Under the pieces are notes generated by a model. It was not told the origin of the DNA, did not search any database, and was given only the letters and a program-made list of their open reading frames with translations. A program made the position numbers and the translations under genes. Shown here piece after piece: positions 34,926 to 44,725 of a stretch of DNA of 64,000 bases (position 1 is its first letter; every line of letters begins with the position of its first letter). Source of the stretch: Acidobacteriota bacterium (GTDB lineage Bacteria > Acidobacteriota > Terriglobia > Terriglobales > Acidobacteriaceae); the NCBI GenBank assembly GCA_021799405.1, contig JAJZAL010000003.1:1-64000 (forward strand), written 5' to 3'.

Positions 34926-36389
34926 TTGTCGAGTGGCACCGGGGTGCAGGGAGAGGGATGCAACGGCGCCGGGATGGGTGCGGAGGCCGAGATGGTCTTT
35001 AAGAATCGTGAAGATGCGGGATGGCAACTGGCCAGGAAGCTGGCCGTGTATGCAGGGCGCAAGGACGTGATCGTATTGGGGATTCCGCGCGGCGGAGTGG
35101 AGGTTGCGTTTCCGGTTGCACAGGCGCTAGGTGTGCCGATGGATATCTTCTTGTCGAAGAAGCTGGGTGTTCCAGGGCAGGAGGAGCTCGCGTTCGGGGC
35201 AGTGGCGGCGGACGGAAGCCGTTACGTGAATGAGCGGATCGTGGCAGTGGCGGGAATCGAAGATGAGGAGATGGAGCGGATAACATCCGCGACGTTGAAG
35301 ACACTGCGGGAGCGCGAGACGCGGTTTCGGGCTGGTCGTGGGCCGCTGGATGTGACGGGACAGACTGTGATCCTGGTAGACGACGGGATTGCCACGGGAG
35401 CGAGCATGGAGGCTGCGGTGCAGATGTTGAAAAAGATGGGACCGGCGCGGCTGGTGGTTGCGTTTCCGGTTGCTCCCGTGGGGATTTCTGCGCGATTGCG
35501 GCGAGAAGTGGACGAGGTGGTGTGCCTGGAAGAAGAGCCGGATTTCTTCGCGGTGGGGCAGTTTTACCGAGACTTTTCGCAGGTTTCGGATGAGGAAGTA
35601 ATCGATCTGATGAAAAAGGCAGAGGAGACAGTTGCGACCGATGCAGGCGCGAATCCGATGGCGCTGGCAGATGCGGCGGAAAATGATCCGCCAGCGGCTA
35701 AGAGCGAGGAGACGGAAGTAAGGATTCAGATGGGTGGCCTGACGCTGGAGGGTGTGCTGCATCTGCCACAGAACTGCGTCGGGGTGGTGCTGTTTGCGCA
35801 TGGGAGCGGGAGCAGCCGGTTCAGTCCGCGAAACCGTTACGTGGCGAAGGTGTTGCAGCAGAGGCAGATTGGGACGCTGCTGTTTGACCTGCTGACGCGC
35901 GAAGAAGAGCAGGAGGATGAATGGACGGCGCGGATCCGGTTTGATATTCCGCTCCTGGCCGAGCGGATGGAGGGCGCGACGCAGTGGCTGGAGGGCTATT
36001 TAGGAAGCCGGAATCTGCCGTTTGGGTATTTTGGGGCGAGCACCGGCGCGGCGGCGGCACTGGTGGCGGCGGCGAAGCTGCCGGACAAGGTGGGGGCCAT
36101 TGTTTCGCGGGGTGGCAGGCCGGATCTGGCGGGAGATGCGCTGGAACATGTGCAGGTGCCCACCCTGCTGCTGGTGGGCGGACTGGACGATGTGGTGATC
36201 GGGCTGAATGAAGAAGCTCTTGCCAGGCTAAGGTGCGAAAAAAAGTTGCAGATTATTCCGGGCGCGACGCACTTGTTTGAGGAGCCGGGAACGCTGGAGG
36301 CTGTCGCCGAGGCGGCGGCTGCGTGGTTCATTCGGCATCTGGGGACTCGGCGCGCAAGCAGTCCTGCTTTCAGCGCATTTCGGTTGTGA
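34926..36389 (+). CDS. Phosphoribosyltransferase-alpha/beta-hydrolase fusion
   Basis: A 487-aa two-domain protein. Residues ~25-230 are a type I phosphoribosyltransferase with the PRPP loop VILVDDGIATGASM and GIPRGGVEVA. Residues ~255-480 are a dienelactone-hydrolase-like alpha/beta hydrolase: nucleophile elbow GASTGAAAA (Ser), oxyanion region LFAHGSGSSR, acidic GGLDDVV and the last His in GATHLFEEPG. Such fusions are known from several phyla, but the reaction is not established. TTG 34926 is taken as start because AGGAAG lies seven bases before it; ATGs at 34974 and 34992 are alternatives. Confidence 0.85.
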   Translation: MSSGTGVQGEGCNGAGMGAEAEMVFKNREDAGWQLARKLAVYAGRKDVIVLGIPRGGVEVAFPVAQALGVPMDIFLSKKLGVPGQEELAFGAVAADGSRYVNERIVAVAGIEDEEMERITSATLKTLRERETRFRAGRGPLDVTGQTVILVDDGIATGASMEAAVQMLKKMGPARLVVAFPVAPVGISARLRREVDEVVCLEEEPDFFAVGQFYRDFSQVSDEEVIDLMKKAEETVATDAGANPMALADAAENDPPAAKSEETEVRIQMGGLTLEGVLHLPQNCVGVVLFAHGSGSSRFSPRNRYVAKVLQQRQIGTLLFDLLTREEEQEDEWTARIRFDIPLLAERMEGATQWLEGYLGSRNLPFGYFGASTGAAAALVAAAKLPDKVGAIVSRGGRPDLAGDALEHVQVPTLLLVGGLDDVVIGLNEEALARLRCEKKLQIIPGATHLFEEPGTLEAVAEAAAAWFIRHLGTRRASSPAFSAFRL

Positions 36390-36419
36390 GGGGACGGGAT
36401 TCTTCGGATGGGTTGAGCG

Positions 36420-36851
36420 TTAGAGCAGCTTTCCGGCGGCGAGGTCGCGGATGAGCTCGCGGTCGGCGGCGAGGAAGTCGTATTCGGGCAGGGTGTGGAG
36501 CTGGGTCCAGCGGAAGTCGTGGAAGATCCGATTGGTGAGCTCGCCCTCGAAGCTGTGGACGGCGAAGAATTGCAGATCGACCGCGCCGCCGTTGCGGTAG
36601 TTGTGTCGGACATGAGCGACGCGGACGCCGATGGAAGCGCGGATGCCGAGTTCTTCGTCGAGCTCGCGGCGGAGGGCTTCTTCCGGGGACTCGCCAGGTT
36701 CGATTTTGCCGCCGGGGAACTCCCACTTGAGGCTCATGGGTTGATCAGGACGGCGCTGGCAGACGAGCACTTCGCTGCCGCGCAGGATCAACGCGGCCAC
36801 CACGTAGCGGATGGTCCGGTTGGCGTTGCGGCTGGCATCGTATTCGGTCAA
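36420..36851 (-). CDS. Nudix hydrolase, MutT-like
   Basis: A 143-aa pyrophosphohydrolase with a complete Nudix box: GGKIEPGESPEEALRRELDE followed by ELGI. RYVVAALILRGSEVLVCQRR before it is typical of MutT/NudG enzymes that hydrolyse oxidised or modified (d)NTPs. TTG start with GAGGA about nine bases upstream. Last gene of a minus-strand trio (HAD phosphatase, BtuF-like, Nudix). Confidence 0.88.
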   Translation of the reverse strand: MTEYDASRNANRTIRYVVAALILRGSEVLVCQRRPDQPMSLKWEFPGGKIEPGESPEEALRRELDEELGIRASIGVRVAHVRHNYRNGGAVDLQFFAVHSFEGELTNRIFHDFRWTQLHTLPEYDFLAADRELIRDLAAGKLL

Positions 36852-36884
36852 AGCGAGATCCTCTGTAAACTTTATGTTCTTTTT

Positions 36885-37694
36885 TTACAGCATATTGAGG
36901 CGTCGGAGGTCATCGGGGGAATTGGGCGGATCAAAAGCGTCAGGGTGCAGGGCGGCAGCGATGGCGTGGAGACCGCGCAGGAGCGTGGGCGCGGGTGTGT
37001 TGAGCCATTCGTCGCGGATGCAATAGACACGGCGATTGCGGACGGCGCGGAGGGAGTGCCAGTGACGCTGCTCGACGATGCGTTCGAGGGGGACGCGAGA
37101 GCCGGCGCCGCACCAAGCGGCGAGGATGACGTCGGGATCGGCAGCGGCGACGACTTCGGGCGTGGTCGTGGCACCGGGCAAGCCGATGAATTCGCCGCCG
37201 GCGGCTTCCACTAGTTCGCGGACCCAAAACTGCGAGTGGATGAGGGGTTTGCCCCATTCTTCGCAATAGACGCGCGGGCGGGCCAGCGAAGCGGCGCGGG
37301 TGCGCACGGAGGCGATGGCGGACTGCATTTCGGCGATGACGGATTCGGCCTGTGTGGAGGCGTTGGAGAGAGCACCGATGAGGCGGATGTCGTTGTAGAT
37401 GTCTGCGAGGGAATGAGGCGCGAGGAGCAAGACGGGGACGCCGGATTGGAGGATGGCGGTAAGGGATTCCTGGCGGTAGGGAACGGACGTGAGGACAAGA
37501 TCGGGGCGGAGCGGAAGGAGTTCCTCGGCCTTGGTGGACCAGGAGTCGTGGACGACGGGGAGATTGCGAGAGGCGAGCGCGGGGACGACTTCCAGACAGT
37601 ATTTGGTGCAGGCGCAAAGGTAGTCGACTCGGTCGAGGCGGTTGAGGATGACGGAGATGCTGGGCTGAAGCGAGAGCAGACGCACTGCCAGCAA
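36885..37694 (-). CDS. BtuF-like metal/cobalamin receptor protein without a signal peptide
   Basis: A 269-aa protein of the helical-backbone substrate-binding fold used by BtuF and iron-siderophore receptors: SLQPSISVILNRL, VVHDSWSTKAEELLPLRPDLVL, GVPVLLL and the C-terminal VYCIRDEWLNTPAPTLLRGL. It has no signal peptide or lipobox, so it is predicted to be cytoplasmic, unlike transporter receptors. No permease or ATPase lies nearby and no cobalamin riboswitch was found. TTG 37694 or GTG 37685 could be the start; no good ribosome site helps. 33 bp before the Nudix gene. Confidence 0.78.
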   Translation of the reverse strand: MLAVRLLSLQPSISVILNRLDRVDYLCACTKYCLEVVPALASRNLPVVHDSWSTKAEELLPLRPDLVLTSVPYRQESLTAILQSGVPVLLLAPHSLADIYNDIRLIGALSNASTQAESVIAEMQSAIASVRTRAASLARPRVYCEEWGKPLIHSQFWVRELVEAAGGEFIGLPGATTTPEVVAAADPDVILAAWCGAGSRVPLERIVEQRHWHSLRAVRNRRVYCIRDEWLNTPAPTLLRGLHAIAAALHPDAFDPPNSPDDLRRLNML

Positions 37695-37756
37695 GTTAGC
37701 AGATTGGGCGTATGGCGGAGGACGAGAGGATTCGAGGTGGCTTCCGCTGATCTACT

Positions 37757-38500
37757 TCAGGCTCTGTGGTCGGTCCAGACGGATTCGGGGTAGAAGACGG
37801 GCCAGCCGTGCGTGGCGGCGATATCGATCAGGGCCGGGGATGGGTTGACGGGGAAGGCACGGCGCGCAATTTGGAGCATGGCGGCGTCGTGGATAGAGTT
37901 GCCGAAGACGGCGTCGGGGTGGGGAATGCCGGCGCGGCGAAGGGATTCGGCCTTGCCTTCGTCGGTAGGGACGTCGATGAGTTTGCTGGTGACGATGCCG
38001 TTTTCAACTTCGACGCAGGCGGCGAGAACGCGGCTGGCGGGAAGGTCGAAGCGCTTGACGCCTTCTTCAATGACCCAGTTGTTGGTAGAGCTGACGGCCC
38101 AGATTTCCGTGCCCTGTTGCTGGAGTTTTGTGACGAGGGCCCGGAGTTCGGGGAAGATTTGGGCGTCGATATGGGTGCGGAAGTACTCGGCAGCAGCACG
38201 GCGGAGTTCGTCTTCGTGGAGGCCGTTGTAGACCTGGACCATTTCGCCGCAGATGGCCAGCTCTGAGACTTCGCCCTGGCGATAGAGGCGATGGCGGGAG
38301 TCGATCCAGTCGGAGGCGTTGCGGGAGAGCAGGCCTACGTCCATGGTCCAAGTCATGAAGCCGATGCCCGCGTCGCCGGTCCAGAGGGTGCCGTCGCAAT
38401 CAAAGACCGCGGTGCGGGGTTGGGCGGCGAGGACTTCGGCTTCGAATTGCAAGGGCGTGAGACGGGCGGGCATGGCGGAATTGGATGGGGAATCGGTCAA
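37757..38500 (-). CDS. HAD-superfamily phosphatase (SerB-like)
   Basis: A 247-aa phosphohydrolase with HAD motif I VFDCDGTLW, motif II AVSSTNN, a Lys in the third region and motif IV FGNSIHDAAML. The cap between motifs I and II is helical, as in phosphoserine-phosphatase-like enzymes. Substrate unknown. The TTG at 38500 is chosen over the ATG nine codons later because GGAGGA lies ten bases upstream of it and nothing lies near the ATG. It heads the minus-strand trio and is divergent from xerD. Confidence 0.85.
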   Translation of the reverse strand: MTDSPSNSAMPARLTPLQFEAEVLAAQPRTAVFDCDGTLWTGDAGIGFMTWTMDVGLLSRNASDWIDSRHRLYRQGEVSELAICGEMVQVYNGLHEDELRRAAAEYFRTHIDAQIFPELRALVTKLQQQGTEIWAVSSTNNWVIEEGVKRFDLPASRVLAACVEVENGIVTSKLIDVPTDEGKAESLRRAGIPHPDAVFGNSIHDAAMLQIARRAFPVNPSPALIDIAATHGWPVFYPESVWTDHRA

Positions 38501-38608
38501 GTGGGAAAACTCCTCCAGTTGCTTATATTTTGCGGGATGGGGAGGGAAAATGCACACGCGGCGGGCATGGGGAGTCTGGGCTGTCGAAGTTGGTACGTTT
38601 ACGCGGGA

Positions 38609-39565
38609 ATGAGCGACGGGACTGGCGAAGTTTTCGATAATGAGGCTGTGGCGGCGACTCGCACGACCGAATTGATTCGCGAATACATGACCTACCTGCG
38701 CGTGGAGAAGGGGCTGCGGCCTTTGAGCTGCGCGGCGTATGAGCGGGACCTGCTCCAGTTTGCAGAGTATCTGGAGGGTGTGAATACGGGGTTACTGGAT
38801 GCGCGGCCGGAGCATATTTCGGAATTTGTGCAGCATTTAGGGCGACATGGTGTGGAGTCGCGGTCGGCGGCGCGGAAGCTGAGCTGCCTGCGCGGGTTCT
38901 ACAAGTGGCTGATTCTGGACAAGAGGATTGCGCGCGATCCGACGCTGCATCAGGACTCGCCATCGGCGTGGAAAGTGCTGCCGAAGGCGCTGGCTCCGGA
39001 AGAGATGGCCACGATGCTGGAGCAGGCGAAGCTGGCGGCGGAGCATCCTGTGGGGCGCGCTGGCGCGGACGCAGCGGCGCTGCGGGACCGGGCAATTCTG
39101 GAGCTGCTGTATGCGGGCGGTTTGCGGGTCTCAGAGCTGACGGGGCTGCGGGTGGCGGATTTGAACCTGGATGCAGGCCGGGCGCTGGTGCGCGGCAAGG
39201 GTGATAAGGAACGGGTGGTTCCGCTGGGCGAGCCGGCCGTGCAAGCGCTGGCGGAGTATCTGGAGCGCGGACGGCCGGTGCTGGCGAGGCATGGGCGCGG
39301 GGCGGAGAGCGCGTTGTTTCTGTCGGCGCGCGGGAGGCGGCTGACGCGGGGATGGGTGTGGCAACTGGTGCGGCGGTATGGGGCGAGTCCGCACATGCTG
39401 CGGCACAGCGCGGCGACGCACATGGTGGAACATGGCGCGGATTTGAGGACGGTGCAGACGTTCCTGGGGCATGCGGATATTTCAACGACCCAGGTGTACA
39501 CGCACGTTGCGCTGGGGCATCTGAAGGCGGAGCACAGGAAGTTTCATCCGCGAGGCAGGCGATGA
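38609..39565 (+). CDS. xerD: Tyrosine recombinase XerD
   Basis: Site-specific recombinase for chromosome-dimer resolution. The 318-aa protein has the SAM-like N-terminal core-binding domain ([16 protein letters not shown]) and the catalytic domain: Arg in [11 protein letters not shown], Lys in [23 protein letters not shown] for His-x-x-Arg, GHADIS and the nucleophile Tyr in QVYTHVA. The C-terminal [10 protein letters not shown] resembles XerD. The xerC gene overlaps by four bases. No dif site was recognised in the window. Confidence 0.9.
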   Translation: MSDGTGEVFDNEAVAATRTTELIREYMTYLRVEKGLRPLSCAAYERDLLQFAEYLEGVNTGLLDARPEHISEFVQHLGRHGVESRSAARKLSCLRGFYKWLILDKRIARDPTLHQDSPSAWKVLPKALAPEEMATMLEQAKLAAEHPVGRAGADAAALRDRAILELLYAGGLRVSELTGLRVADLNLDAGRALVRGKGDKERVVPLGEPAVQALAEYLERGRPVLARHGRGAESALFLSARGRRLTRGWVWQLVRRYGASPHMLRHSAATHMVEHGADLRTVQTFLGHADISTTQVYTHVALGHLKAEHRKFHPRGRR

Positions 39566-40506
39566 GCGAGGAAAGGGCACAGGTGCGGGGGGCGATGGCG
39601 CTGCGGGCGGATGCTTTTCTGGCGGCGATGGCACATGAGCGGGGCTGCTCGCCGCATACGCTGCGAGCCTACAGGCGGGAGTTGGAGGACTTCACGGCGT
39701 TTGCGCAGAGATTGCTGGGCGAGGATGCAACGGTGGGGCGGCTGGAGCATACGCATATCCGGGCATACCTGGGCGAGTTGTACGAGCGGGGCTTGTCGAA
39801 GGCGTCGGTGGCGCGGGCGCTGGCGGCGATCCGGTCATGGTGCAAATGGCTGGCGCGGCATGGGGAGATGGAGCAAAGCCCGGCGGCGCTGGTGGCGACG
39901 CCGAAGTTATCGAAGCACCTGCCGCGGGTTCCAACGATAGAAGAGATGAACCGGATGGTCGACGCCAGGGCTGATGAGGCGGCGGCGTGGCCGGCGCGGG
40001 ACAAGCTGATTCTGGAACTGCTGTATGGGTGCGGGATTCGGAACGCGGAGTTGGTGGGGATTGATCTGAAGGATATTCAGTGGGCGAATGAGGTGATCCT
40101 GGTGCGCGGTAAGGGGCGCAAAGAACGGTATGTTCCGCTGGGCGATGCGGCGGCGGAGGCGATGCGGACATACTTGCCGGAGCGCGGGCAGAAGCTTGCG
40201 GCGATGGGGAAGGATTCGCCGGCGTTGCTGTTGAATGCGCGCGGCAGAGGGACTGGCCGGCTGACGACGCGTAGCGTGGGGCGCATTGTGAAGCGGCTGG
40301 CGGTGGCGCAGGGGCTGCCTGCGGAGGTGCATCCGCACACGCTGCGGCATGCCTTTGGGACGCACATGCTGGAGGAGGGTGCGGATCTGCGGGCGATCCA
40401 GGAACTGTTGGGGCACGAGCGGCTTTCGACGACGCAGCGGTATACGCAACTTACGGTAGGGCAGGTGGAGGCGGTGTACGACCGGACGCATCCGCGGGCG
40501 AGGTGA
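39562..40506 (+). CDS. xerC: Tyrosine recombinase XerC
   Basis: Partner recombinase for dif. The 314-aa product carries the same catalytic set: Arg in [43 protein letters not shown] and Tyr in QRYTQL. Its tail [13 protein letters not shown] is XerC-like. The ATG overlaps the xerD stop (ATGA). Having xerD and xerC in tandem and coupled is less common than unlinked genes; it should keep the two subunits at similar levels. Confidence 0.88.
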   Translation: MSEERAQVRGAMALRADAFLAAMAHERGCSPHTLRAYRRELEDFTAFAQRLLGEDATVGRLEHTHIRAYLGELYERGLSKASVARALAAIRSWCKWLARHGEMEQSPAALVATPKLSKHLPRVPTIEEMNRMVDARADEAAAWPARDKLILELLYGCGIRNAELVGIDLKDIQWANEVILVRGKGRKERYVPLGDAAAEAMRTYLPERGQKLAAMGKDSPALLLNARGRGTGRLTTRSVGRIVKRLAVAQGLPAEVHPHTLRHAFGTHMLEEGADLRAIQELLGHERLSTTQRYTQLTVGQVEAVYDRTHPRAR

Positions 40507-40655
40507 CAGTGGCACGATTGCTCGCCAATAGCTGCCGATTCAACAGAAACTCAGGGCTCTTGCTTGGAAATGTTTGATATAGCGTGACAGACGGGGCCAG
40601 CGTCGGGGCTGCATTCTGCCTGAACGGTTACACTAGAAGATGAGGAAATATCGTT

Positions 40656-43652
40656 TTGATCGGTAGCGCAATCACCAAAGTATTCGGAACCAGCAACGAG
40701 CGGGCCGTGAAGCGGCTAGTGCCCTATGTGCAGGAAATAGGCGCGCTCGAGCCGGAGATGCAGAAGCTCTCGGACGAAGAGCTGAAGGCAAAGACACAGG
40801 AATTTCGGGCGCGGATTGCCAAGGAACTGGAAGGCATCGAAGACGAGGACGAACGCGCGAAGGTCGAGAAGGAAGTGCTCGACGAGATTTTGCCGGAGGC
40901 CTTTGCGGTGGTGCGCGAAGCGGGCCGACGCGTGCTGCAGATGCGGCACTTCGACGTGCAGCTGATTGGCGGCATTGTTCTGCACCAGGGCAAGATTGCT
41001 GAAATGAAGACCGGCGAAGGTAAGACGCTGGTGGCAACGCTGCCGTGCTATCTAAATGCGCTGGCCGGACACGGTGTCCATGTGGTGACGGTGAACGACT
41101 ACCTGGCCAAGCGCGACGCCGAATGGATGGGCAAGATTTACGAATTTCTGGGGCTGACAGTCGGCGTGATCGTGCACGATCTGGACGATGATCAGCGCAA
41201 GCAGGCGTACGGCGCGGATATCACTTACGGGACAAACAACGAATTCGGATTCGACTACCTGCGCGACAACATGAAGTTCGACCTCAAGGATTGCGTGCAG
41301 CGCAGGCACTACTTCTCGATAGTGGACGAAGTGGATTCGATTCTGATTGACGAAGCACGAACGCCGCTGATCATTTCCGGGCCGACCGATCAGACGACAG
41401 ACAAGTATGCGCGCGTGAACCGGATCATTCCATCGCTGGAAGAGGGCGAGGAGATTGAGAAGGGCGAAGAGAAGATTCTGACCGGCGATTATGTCGTTGA
41501 TGAGAAGCACAAGACGATCTCTGTGAGCGATGAGGGCTGGGAGAAGATTGAAAAGCTGCTTGGTATTGGCAACATTGCCGATCCGGAGAACTGGGAACTG
41601 AAGCACCACGTCGAAACGGCGATCAAGGCGCACTCGCTGTACAAGCGCGATGTGCAGTACGTTGTGAAAGACGGAGAAGTCATCATCGTGGACGAGTTCA
41701 CGGGACGACTGATGCCGGGCCGGCGGTGGTCGGATGGTTTGCATCAGGCGGTGGAAGCCAAGGAGGGTGTGAATATCCGCCGCGAGGACCAGACGCTGGC
41801 GACGATTACCTTCCAGAATTATTTTCGCCTGTATAAGAAGCTGGCGGGCATGACGGGTACGGCGGAGACCGAAGCGGCAGAATTCGACAAGATTTACAAG
41901 CTGGAGATCGTGGTGATTCCGACGAACCGGACGCTGCTGCGGAAAGAGCACCCGGATGTGGTGTACCGGACGGCGAAGGAAAAGTACTTTGCGGTTGCCG
42001 ATGACATTGAAAAGCTGCACAAGGATGGGCAGCCCGTGCTGGTGGGTACGACTTCGATTGAGAAGTCAGAAGTGATTTCGCAGATTCTGGCCAAGAAGGG
42101 CGTGAAGCACGTCGTACTGAACGCGAAGTACCATGAGCGCGAAGCCGAGATTGTGGCGCAGGCAGGCCGGTTGGGAATGGTGACCATCGCAACGAACATG
42201 GCCGGCCGCGGCACGGACATTCTGCTGGGCGGCAATGCGGAGTTCATGGCCAAGCAGGAACTGATGAAGAAGGGCCTGGCCCGTTCGATCAGTCCGGCAG
42301 AGGGCGCGATCAACCCGATGGCGGCGCAGGGGATGCTGCGTTTTTACTACCAGGGGCAGGAGTTTGAGACCACGCAGGAGGCGTGGGACAAGACCCTGGG
42401 GCAGCACAACGAGACGGTCGCGAAGGAACGCGAGGGAGTGATCGCGGCTGGCGGGTTGTTCATCATGGGCACGGAGCGGCATGAGTCGCGGCGGGTGGAC
42501 AACCAGCTGCGAGGCCGCGCGGGACGCCAGGGCGATCCCGGCGCTTCGCGGTTTTATCTGTCACTGGAAGACGACCTGATGCGCATTTTTGCGCGCGAAT
42601 GGGTTTCGACGCTGCTGCAGCGGCTGGGCATGGAAGAAGGCGTGCCGATTGAGTCGAAGATGATCTCAAACCGCATCGAGAAGGCGCAGATGGCGGTGGA
42701 AGGACAGAACTTCGAGGCCCGCAAACACCTGCTTGAATATGACGACGTGATGAACAAGCAGCGCGAGGCCGTGTACGGTTTGCGGCGCCAACTACTGGAA
42801 GGACTGGACCAGAAGGAACTGATCGTCGAGGATTATGTTCCGAATATCCTGAGCAACATTCTGGACGAGACAACTCCGGAAAAGCTGCATGCCGACCAGT
42901 GGGACTGGGACAAACTGCACGAGAAGCTGGTAAGCCACTTCGGTTTCGACTACAAGGCAGAGGAGCTGGACGTTGTCGACCTGACGCGGCACGAGCTGGG
43001 CGAGCATCTGTTTGAGGCGTTAAAGGAACGTTACGAGGCCAAGGAACAGTTCATTGGCGAAGAGCCGATGCGGTATCACGAACGGATGATCATGCTGAGC
43101 GTGCTGGATGGTTTGTGGAAAGACCATCTGCTCAACATGGATCATCTGAAGGAAGGCATCGGGTTGCGCGGTTATGGCCAGCAGGATCCGCTGGTGGAGT
43201 ACAAGCGCGAGTCGTTCGACATGTTTGAGGCGATGATGAATCGCTTCCAGGAAGACACGGTCCGGTATCTTTACCTGATGCAGATTGTTGGACCGGATGG
43301 GAAGCCGCTGGAAATTCCGAAGCGGGTACAGCGCGAAGCCGAACCGATGACACTTTCTGGCGGAGGTGCTCCGGTGCGCCACGTGAGCCACGACGGTATG
43401 ACGGCGGTGGCGGAACAGGCGGCCTCGACGGTGACGATTCCGACGCGCCAGCCAACGACGACGATCGATGATATTGAGCGTGAGTTTGAGCGGAAAAAGA
43501 AGCGCGAACTGGATCAGGCTCGAATGGCCGGCGTTGCGGATGGCGGCGAGAGTGTGGCGACGCGGCGCGTGGGCGAGAAGGTGGGTAGGAACGATCCCTG
43601 CCCATGCGGTTCGGGCAAGAAGTACAAGAAGTGCCACGGCGCAGATGCCTAA
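40656..43652 (+). CDS. secA: Protein translocase ATPase SecA
   Basis: Motor of Sec-dependent export. The 998-aa protein has DEAD-like motor lobes with [13 protein letters not shown] (Walker A) and [12 protein letters not shown] (Walker B), the preprotein cross-linking domain, the second lobe with [10 protein letters not shown] and [13 protein letters not shown], and a helical scaffold. It ends in the zinc-binding SEC-C motif [14 protein letters not shown] that contacts SecB. The start is TTG with GAGGAAA about nine bases upstream. A rho-independent terminator follows. Confidence 0.98.
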   Translation: MIGSAITKVFGTSNERAVKRLVPYVQEIGALEPEMQKLSDEELKAKTQEFRARIAKELEGIEDEDERAKVEKEVLDEILPEAFAVVREAGRRVLQMRHFDVQLIGGIVLHQGKIAEMKTGEGKTLVATLPCYLNALAGHGVHVVTVNDYLAKRDAEWMGKIYEFLGLTVGVIVHDLDDDQRKQAYGADITYGTNNEFGFDYLRDNMKFDLKDCVQRRHYFSIVDEVDSILIDEARTPLIISGPTDQTTDKYARVNRIIPSLEEGEEIEKGEEKILTGDYVVDEKHKTISVSDEGWEKIEKLLGIGNIADPENWELKHHVETAIKAHSLYKRDVQYVVKDGEVIIVDEFTGRLMPGRRWSDGLHQAVEAKEGVNIRREDQTLATITFQNYFRLYKKLAGMTGTAETEAAEFDKIYKLEIVVIPTNRTLLRKEHPDVVYRTAKEKYFAVADDIEKLHKDGQPVLVGTTSIEKSEVISQILAKKGVKHVVLNAKYHEREAEIVAQAGRLGMVTIATNMAGRGTDILLGGNAEFMAKQELMKKGLARSISPAEGAINPMAAQGMLRFYYQGQEFETTQEAWDKTLGQHNETVAKEREGVIAAGGLFIMGTERHESRRVDNQLRGRAGRQGDPGASRFYLSLEDDLMRIFAREWVSTLLQRLGMEEGVPIESKMISNRIEKAQMAVEGQNFEARKHLLEYDDVMNKQREAVYGLRRQLLEGLDQKELIVEDYVPNILSNILDETTPEKLHADQWDWDKLHEKLVSHFGFDYKAEELDVVDLTRHELGEHLFEALKERYEAKEQFIGEEPMRYHERMIMLSVLDGLWKDHLLNMDHLKEGIGLRGYGQQDPLVEYKRESFDMFEAMMNRFQEDTVRYLYLMQIVGPDGKPLEIPKRVQREAEPMTLSGGGAPVRHVSHDGMTAVAEQAASTVTIPTRQPTTTIDDIEREFERKKKRELDQARMAGVADGGESVATRRVGEKVGRNDPCPCGSGKKYKKCHGADA

Positions 43653-43676
43653 GGGGAAGGCAGTTGAAAAAAGTTG

Positions 43677-43704
43677 GGGCAGAGCTTGCGGCTCTGCCCT
43701 TTTT
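43677..43704 (+). terminator. Rho-independent terminator after secA
   Basis: A perfect 9-bp stem (GGGCAGAGC/GCTCTGCCC) with a 5-base loop is followed directly by TTTTT. It lies 25 bp after the secA stop. Confidence 0.9.
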
Positions 43705-43756
43705 GCATGCCGGGGAGGCGATGCGAGGAGGCTGTGCGAGGTGCGAATCCATGACC

Positions 43757-43873
43757 TAGAGCCTTTTCACTGATGCTAAGAGGTGTCCTGGATCGATCCG
43801 GTGTGGTCGTTCTTTGATGGAAGGTCCACGCCAACTTCCTCGTTCTCCCTACACCTTCAGTGAAAATGCTCGA
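43757..43873. mobile_element. MITE-like inverted-repeat element, copy 1
   Basis: A 117-bp segment bounded by imperfect terminal inverted repeats: TAGAGCCTTTTCACTGA on the left and TCAGTGAAAATGCTCGA on the right. A second copy, close to 90% identical by eye, lies at 50752-50869, so this is a dispersed element and not a chance hairpin. It has no open reading frame, which makes it a candidate non-autonomous element moved by a transposase located elsewhere. Target-site duplications are unclear. Confidence 0.7.
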
Positions 43874-43917
43874 GATTCGCGACACAGAAGTCATCGGCGC
43901 TGGGCTCGCAAGCTTTA

Positions 43918-44028
43918 GAACTGGTCTCATAAATAGCGTGGCGGCTTCGACGACAAGCATGAGCCCCGCTTCGATGGCGGATCTCATACGAGGCCTCACC
44001 AGGCGCAGAGGGTTTATGAGACCAGTTC
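43918..44028. mobile_element. Second, unrelated inverted-repeat element
   Basis: A 111-bp segment with perfect 16-bp terminal inverted repeats, GAACTGGTCTCATAAA and its complement, and no open reading frame. It lies 44 bp after MITE copy 1 and ends 13 bp before the 3' end of the CYTH gene. Its terminal repeats differ from those of copy 1. A transcription-related hairpin is unlikely because the arms are about 80 bp apart; a small non-autonomous mobile element is the simplest reading. Only one copy is in the window. Confidence 0.55.
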
Positions 44029-44041
44029 GAGGAGAAAAACT

Positions 44042-44644
44042 TCAGGTGCGGGTGGAAGGTGAGGATTCCGCTGAGGGAATTTCGTCGAAGGTGAGATTTT
44101 CTGCGACGCTGCCGGTTTCGGCGCGCCACTGGTCAAAGAGGCGGCCGTAGCTGAGAGTCATGAGATCGGCGTGGTTGAGACCGAGGAGGTCAGCGGTGCG
44201 GTCGATCCAGTCGGAGGGTCCTTCGAGTTCGGCGAAGAGTCCGATCGGGGTTTCATCAATCACGCAGTGGCCGGTGGAGTCGGCGTATTCGGTGCGCCAT
44301 TTCTGATAGACGAAGGCTGGCTTGTAGCCGATGGCGGTGAAAATAGTGGCGATGGCTTCGCCGTCCTGGACTTCAGTTTCGGTCTCGATGCGGTGTTTGT
44401 GGCGTTCCGTGGCGGGGTTGCCATTAGGTGGGAGCGCTTTGTAGGTGACGACCCAACGGTTGCCATAACGGCGTACGCGGAGGATGGACTGGCGGGCGCG
44501 GAGTGAGCGGTCCGGTGTGTCGAAGAGGACATTGTGCTCGAAGGTGCGGGGCGTGACCTGCTGAAAGCCGGCGGTGGCAAGCTGCGCTTCGAGGCGTGTG
44601 AGGTCGCGGATGCGGAACTTTACTTCGGTTTCGACCGCTGTCAT
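44042..44644 (-). CDS. CYTH-domain protein (class IV adenylate cyclase/CyaB-like)
   Basis: A 200-aa protein of the CYTH/triphosphate-tunnel family. The N-terminal ETEVKF provides the ExExK metal-binding motif. The barrel strands LFDTPDRSLRARQSILRVRR, VVTYKA, ETEV and FAELEGP supply the charged tunnel residues. The family binds triphosphates and includes adenylate cyclases, thiamine triphosphatases and polyphosphatases, so the exact reaction cannot be given. ATG 44644 is used because conserved sequence starts there. Confidence 0.86.
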   Translation of the reverse strand: MTAVETEVKFRIRDLTRLEAQLATAGFQQVTPRTFEHNVLFDTPDRSLRARQSILRVRRYGNRWVVTYKALPPNGNPATERHKHRIETETEVQDGEAIATIFTAIGYKPAFVYQKWRTEYADSTGHCVIDETPIGLFAELEGPSDWIDRTADLLGLNHADLMTLSYGRLFDQWRAETGSVAENLTFDEIPSAESSPSTRT

Positions 44645-44725
44645 GCAGACAGTATATGCGCCTGCAGTGGGGATGAGATGTGATGTGGCGGGCGGCATGG
44701 ATAATTAAAGTTCAGGCAAAGAGAA

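Noticed and set aside
43741..43757. tRNA-like GTGCGAATCC segment
   Set aside because: It resembles a T-arm end, but no acceptor stem, D-arm or anticodon arm can be built around it.
43757..44028. CRISPR array
   Set aside because: The repeats are two different inverted-repeat elements, not regularly spaced direct repeats, and no cas genes are present.
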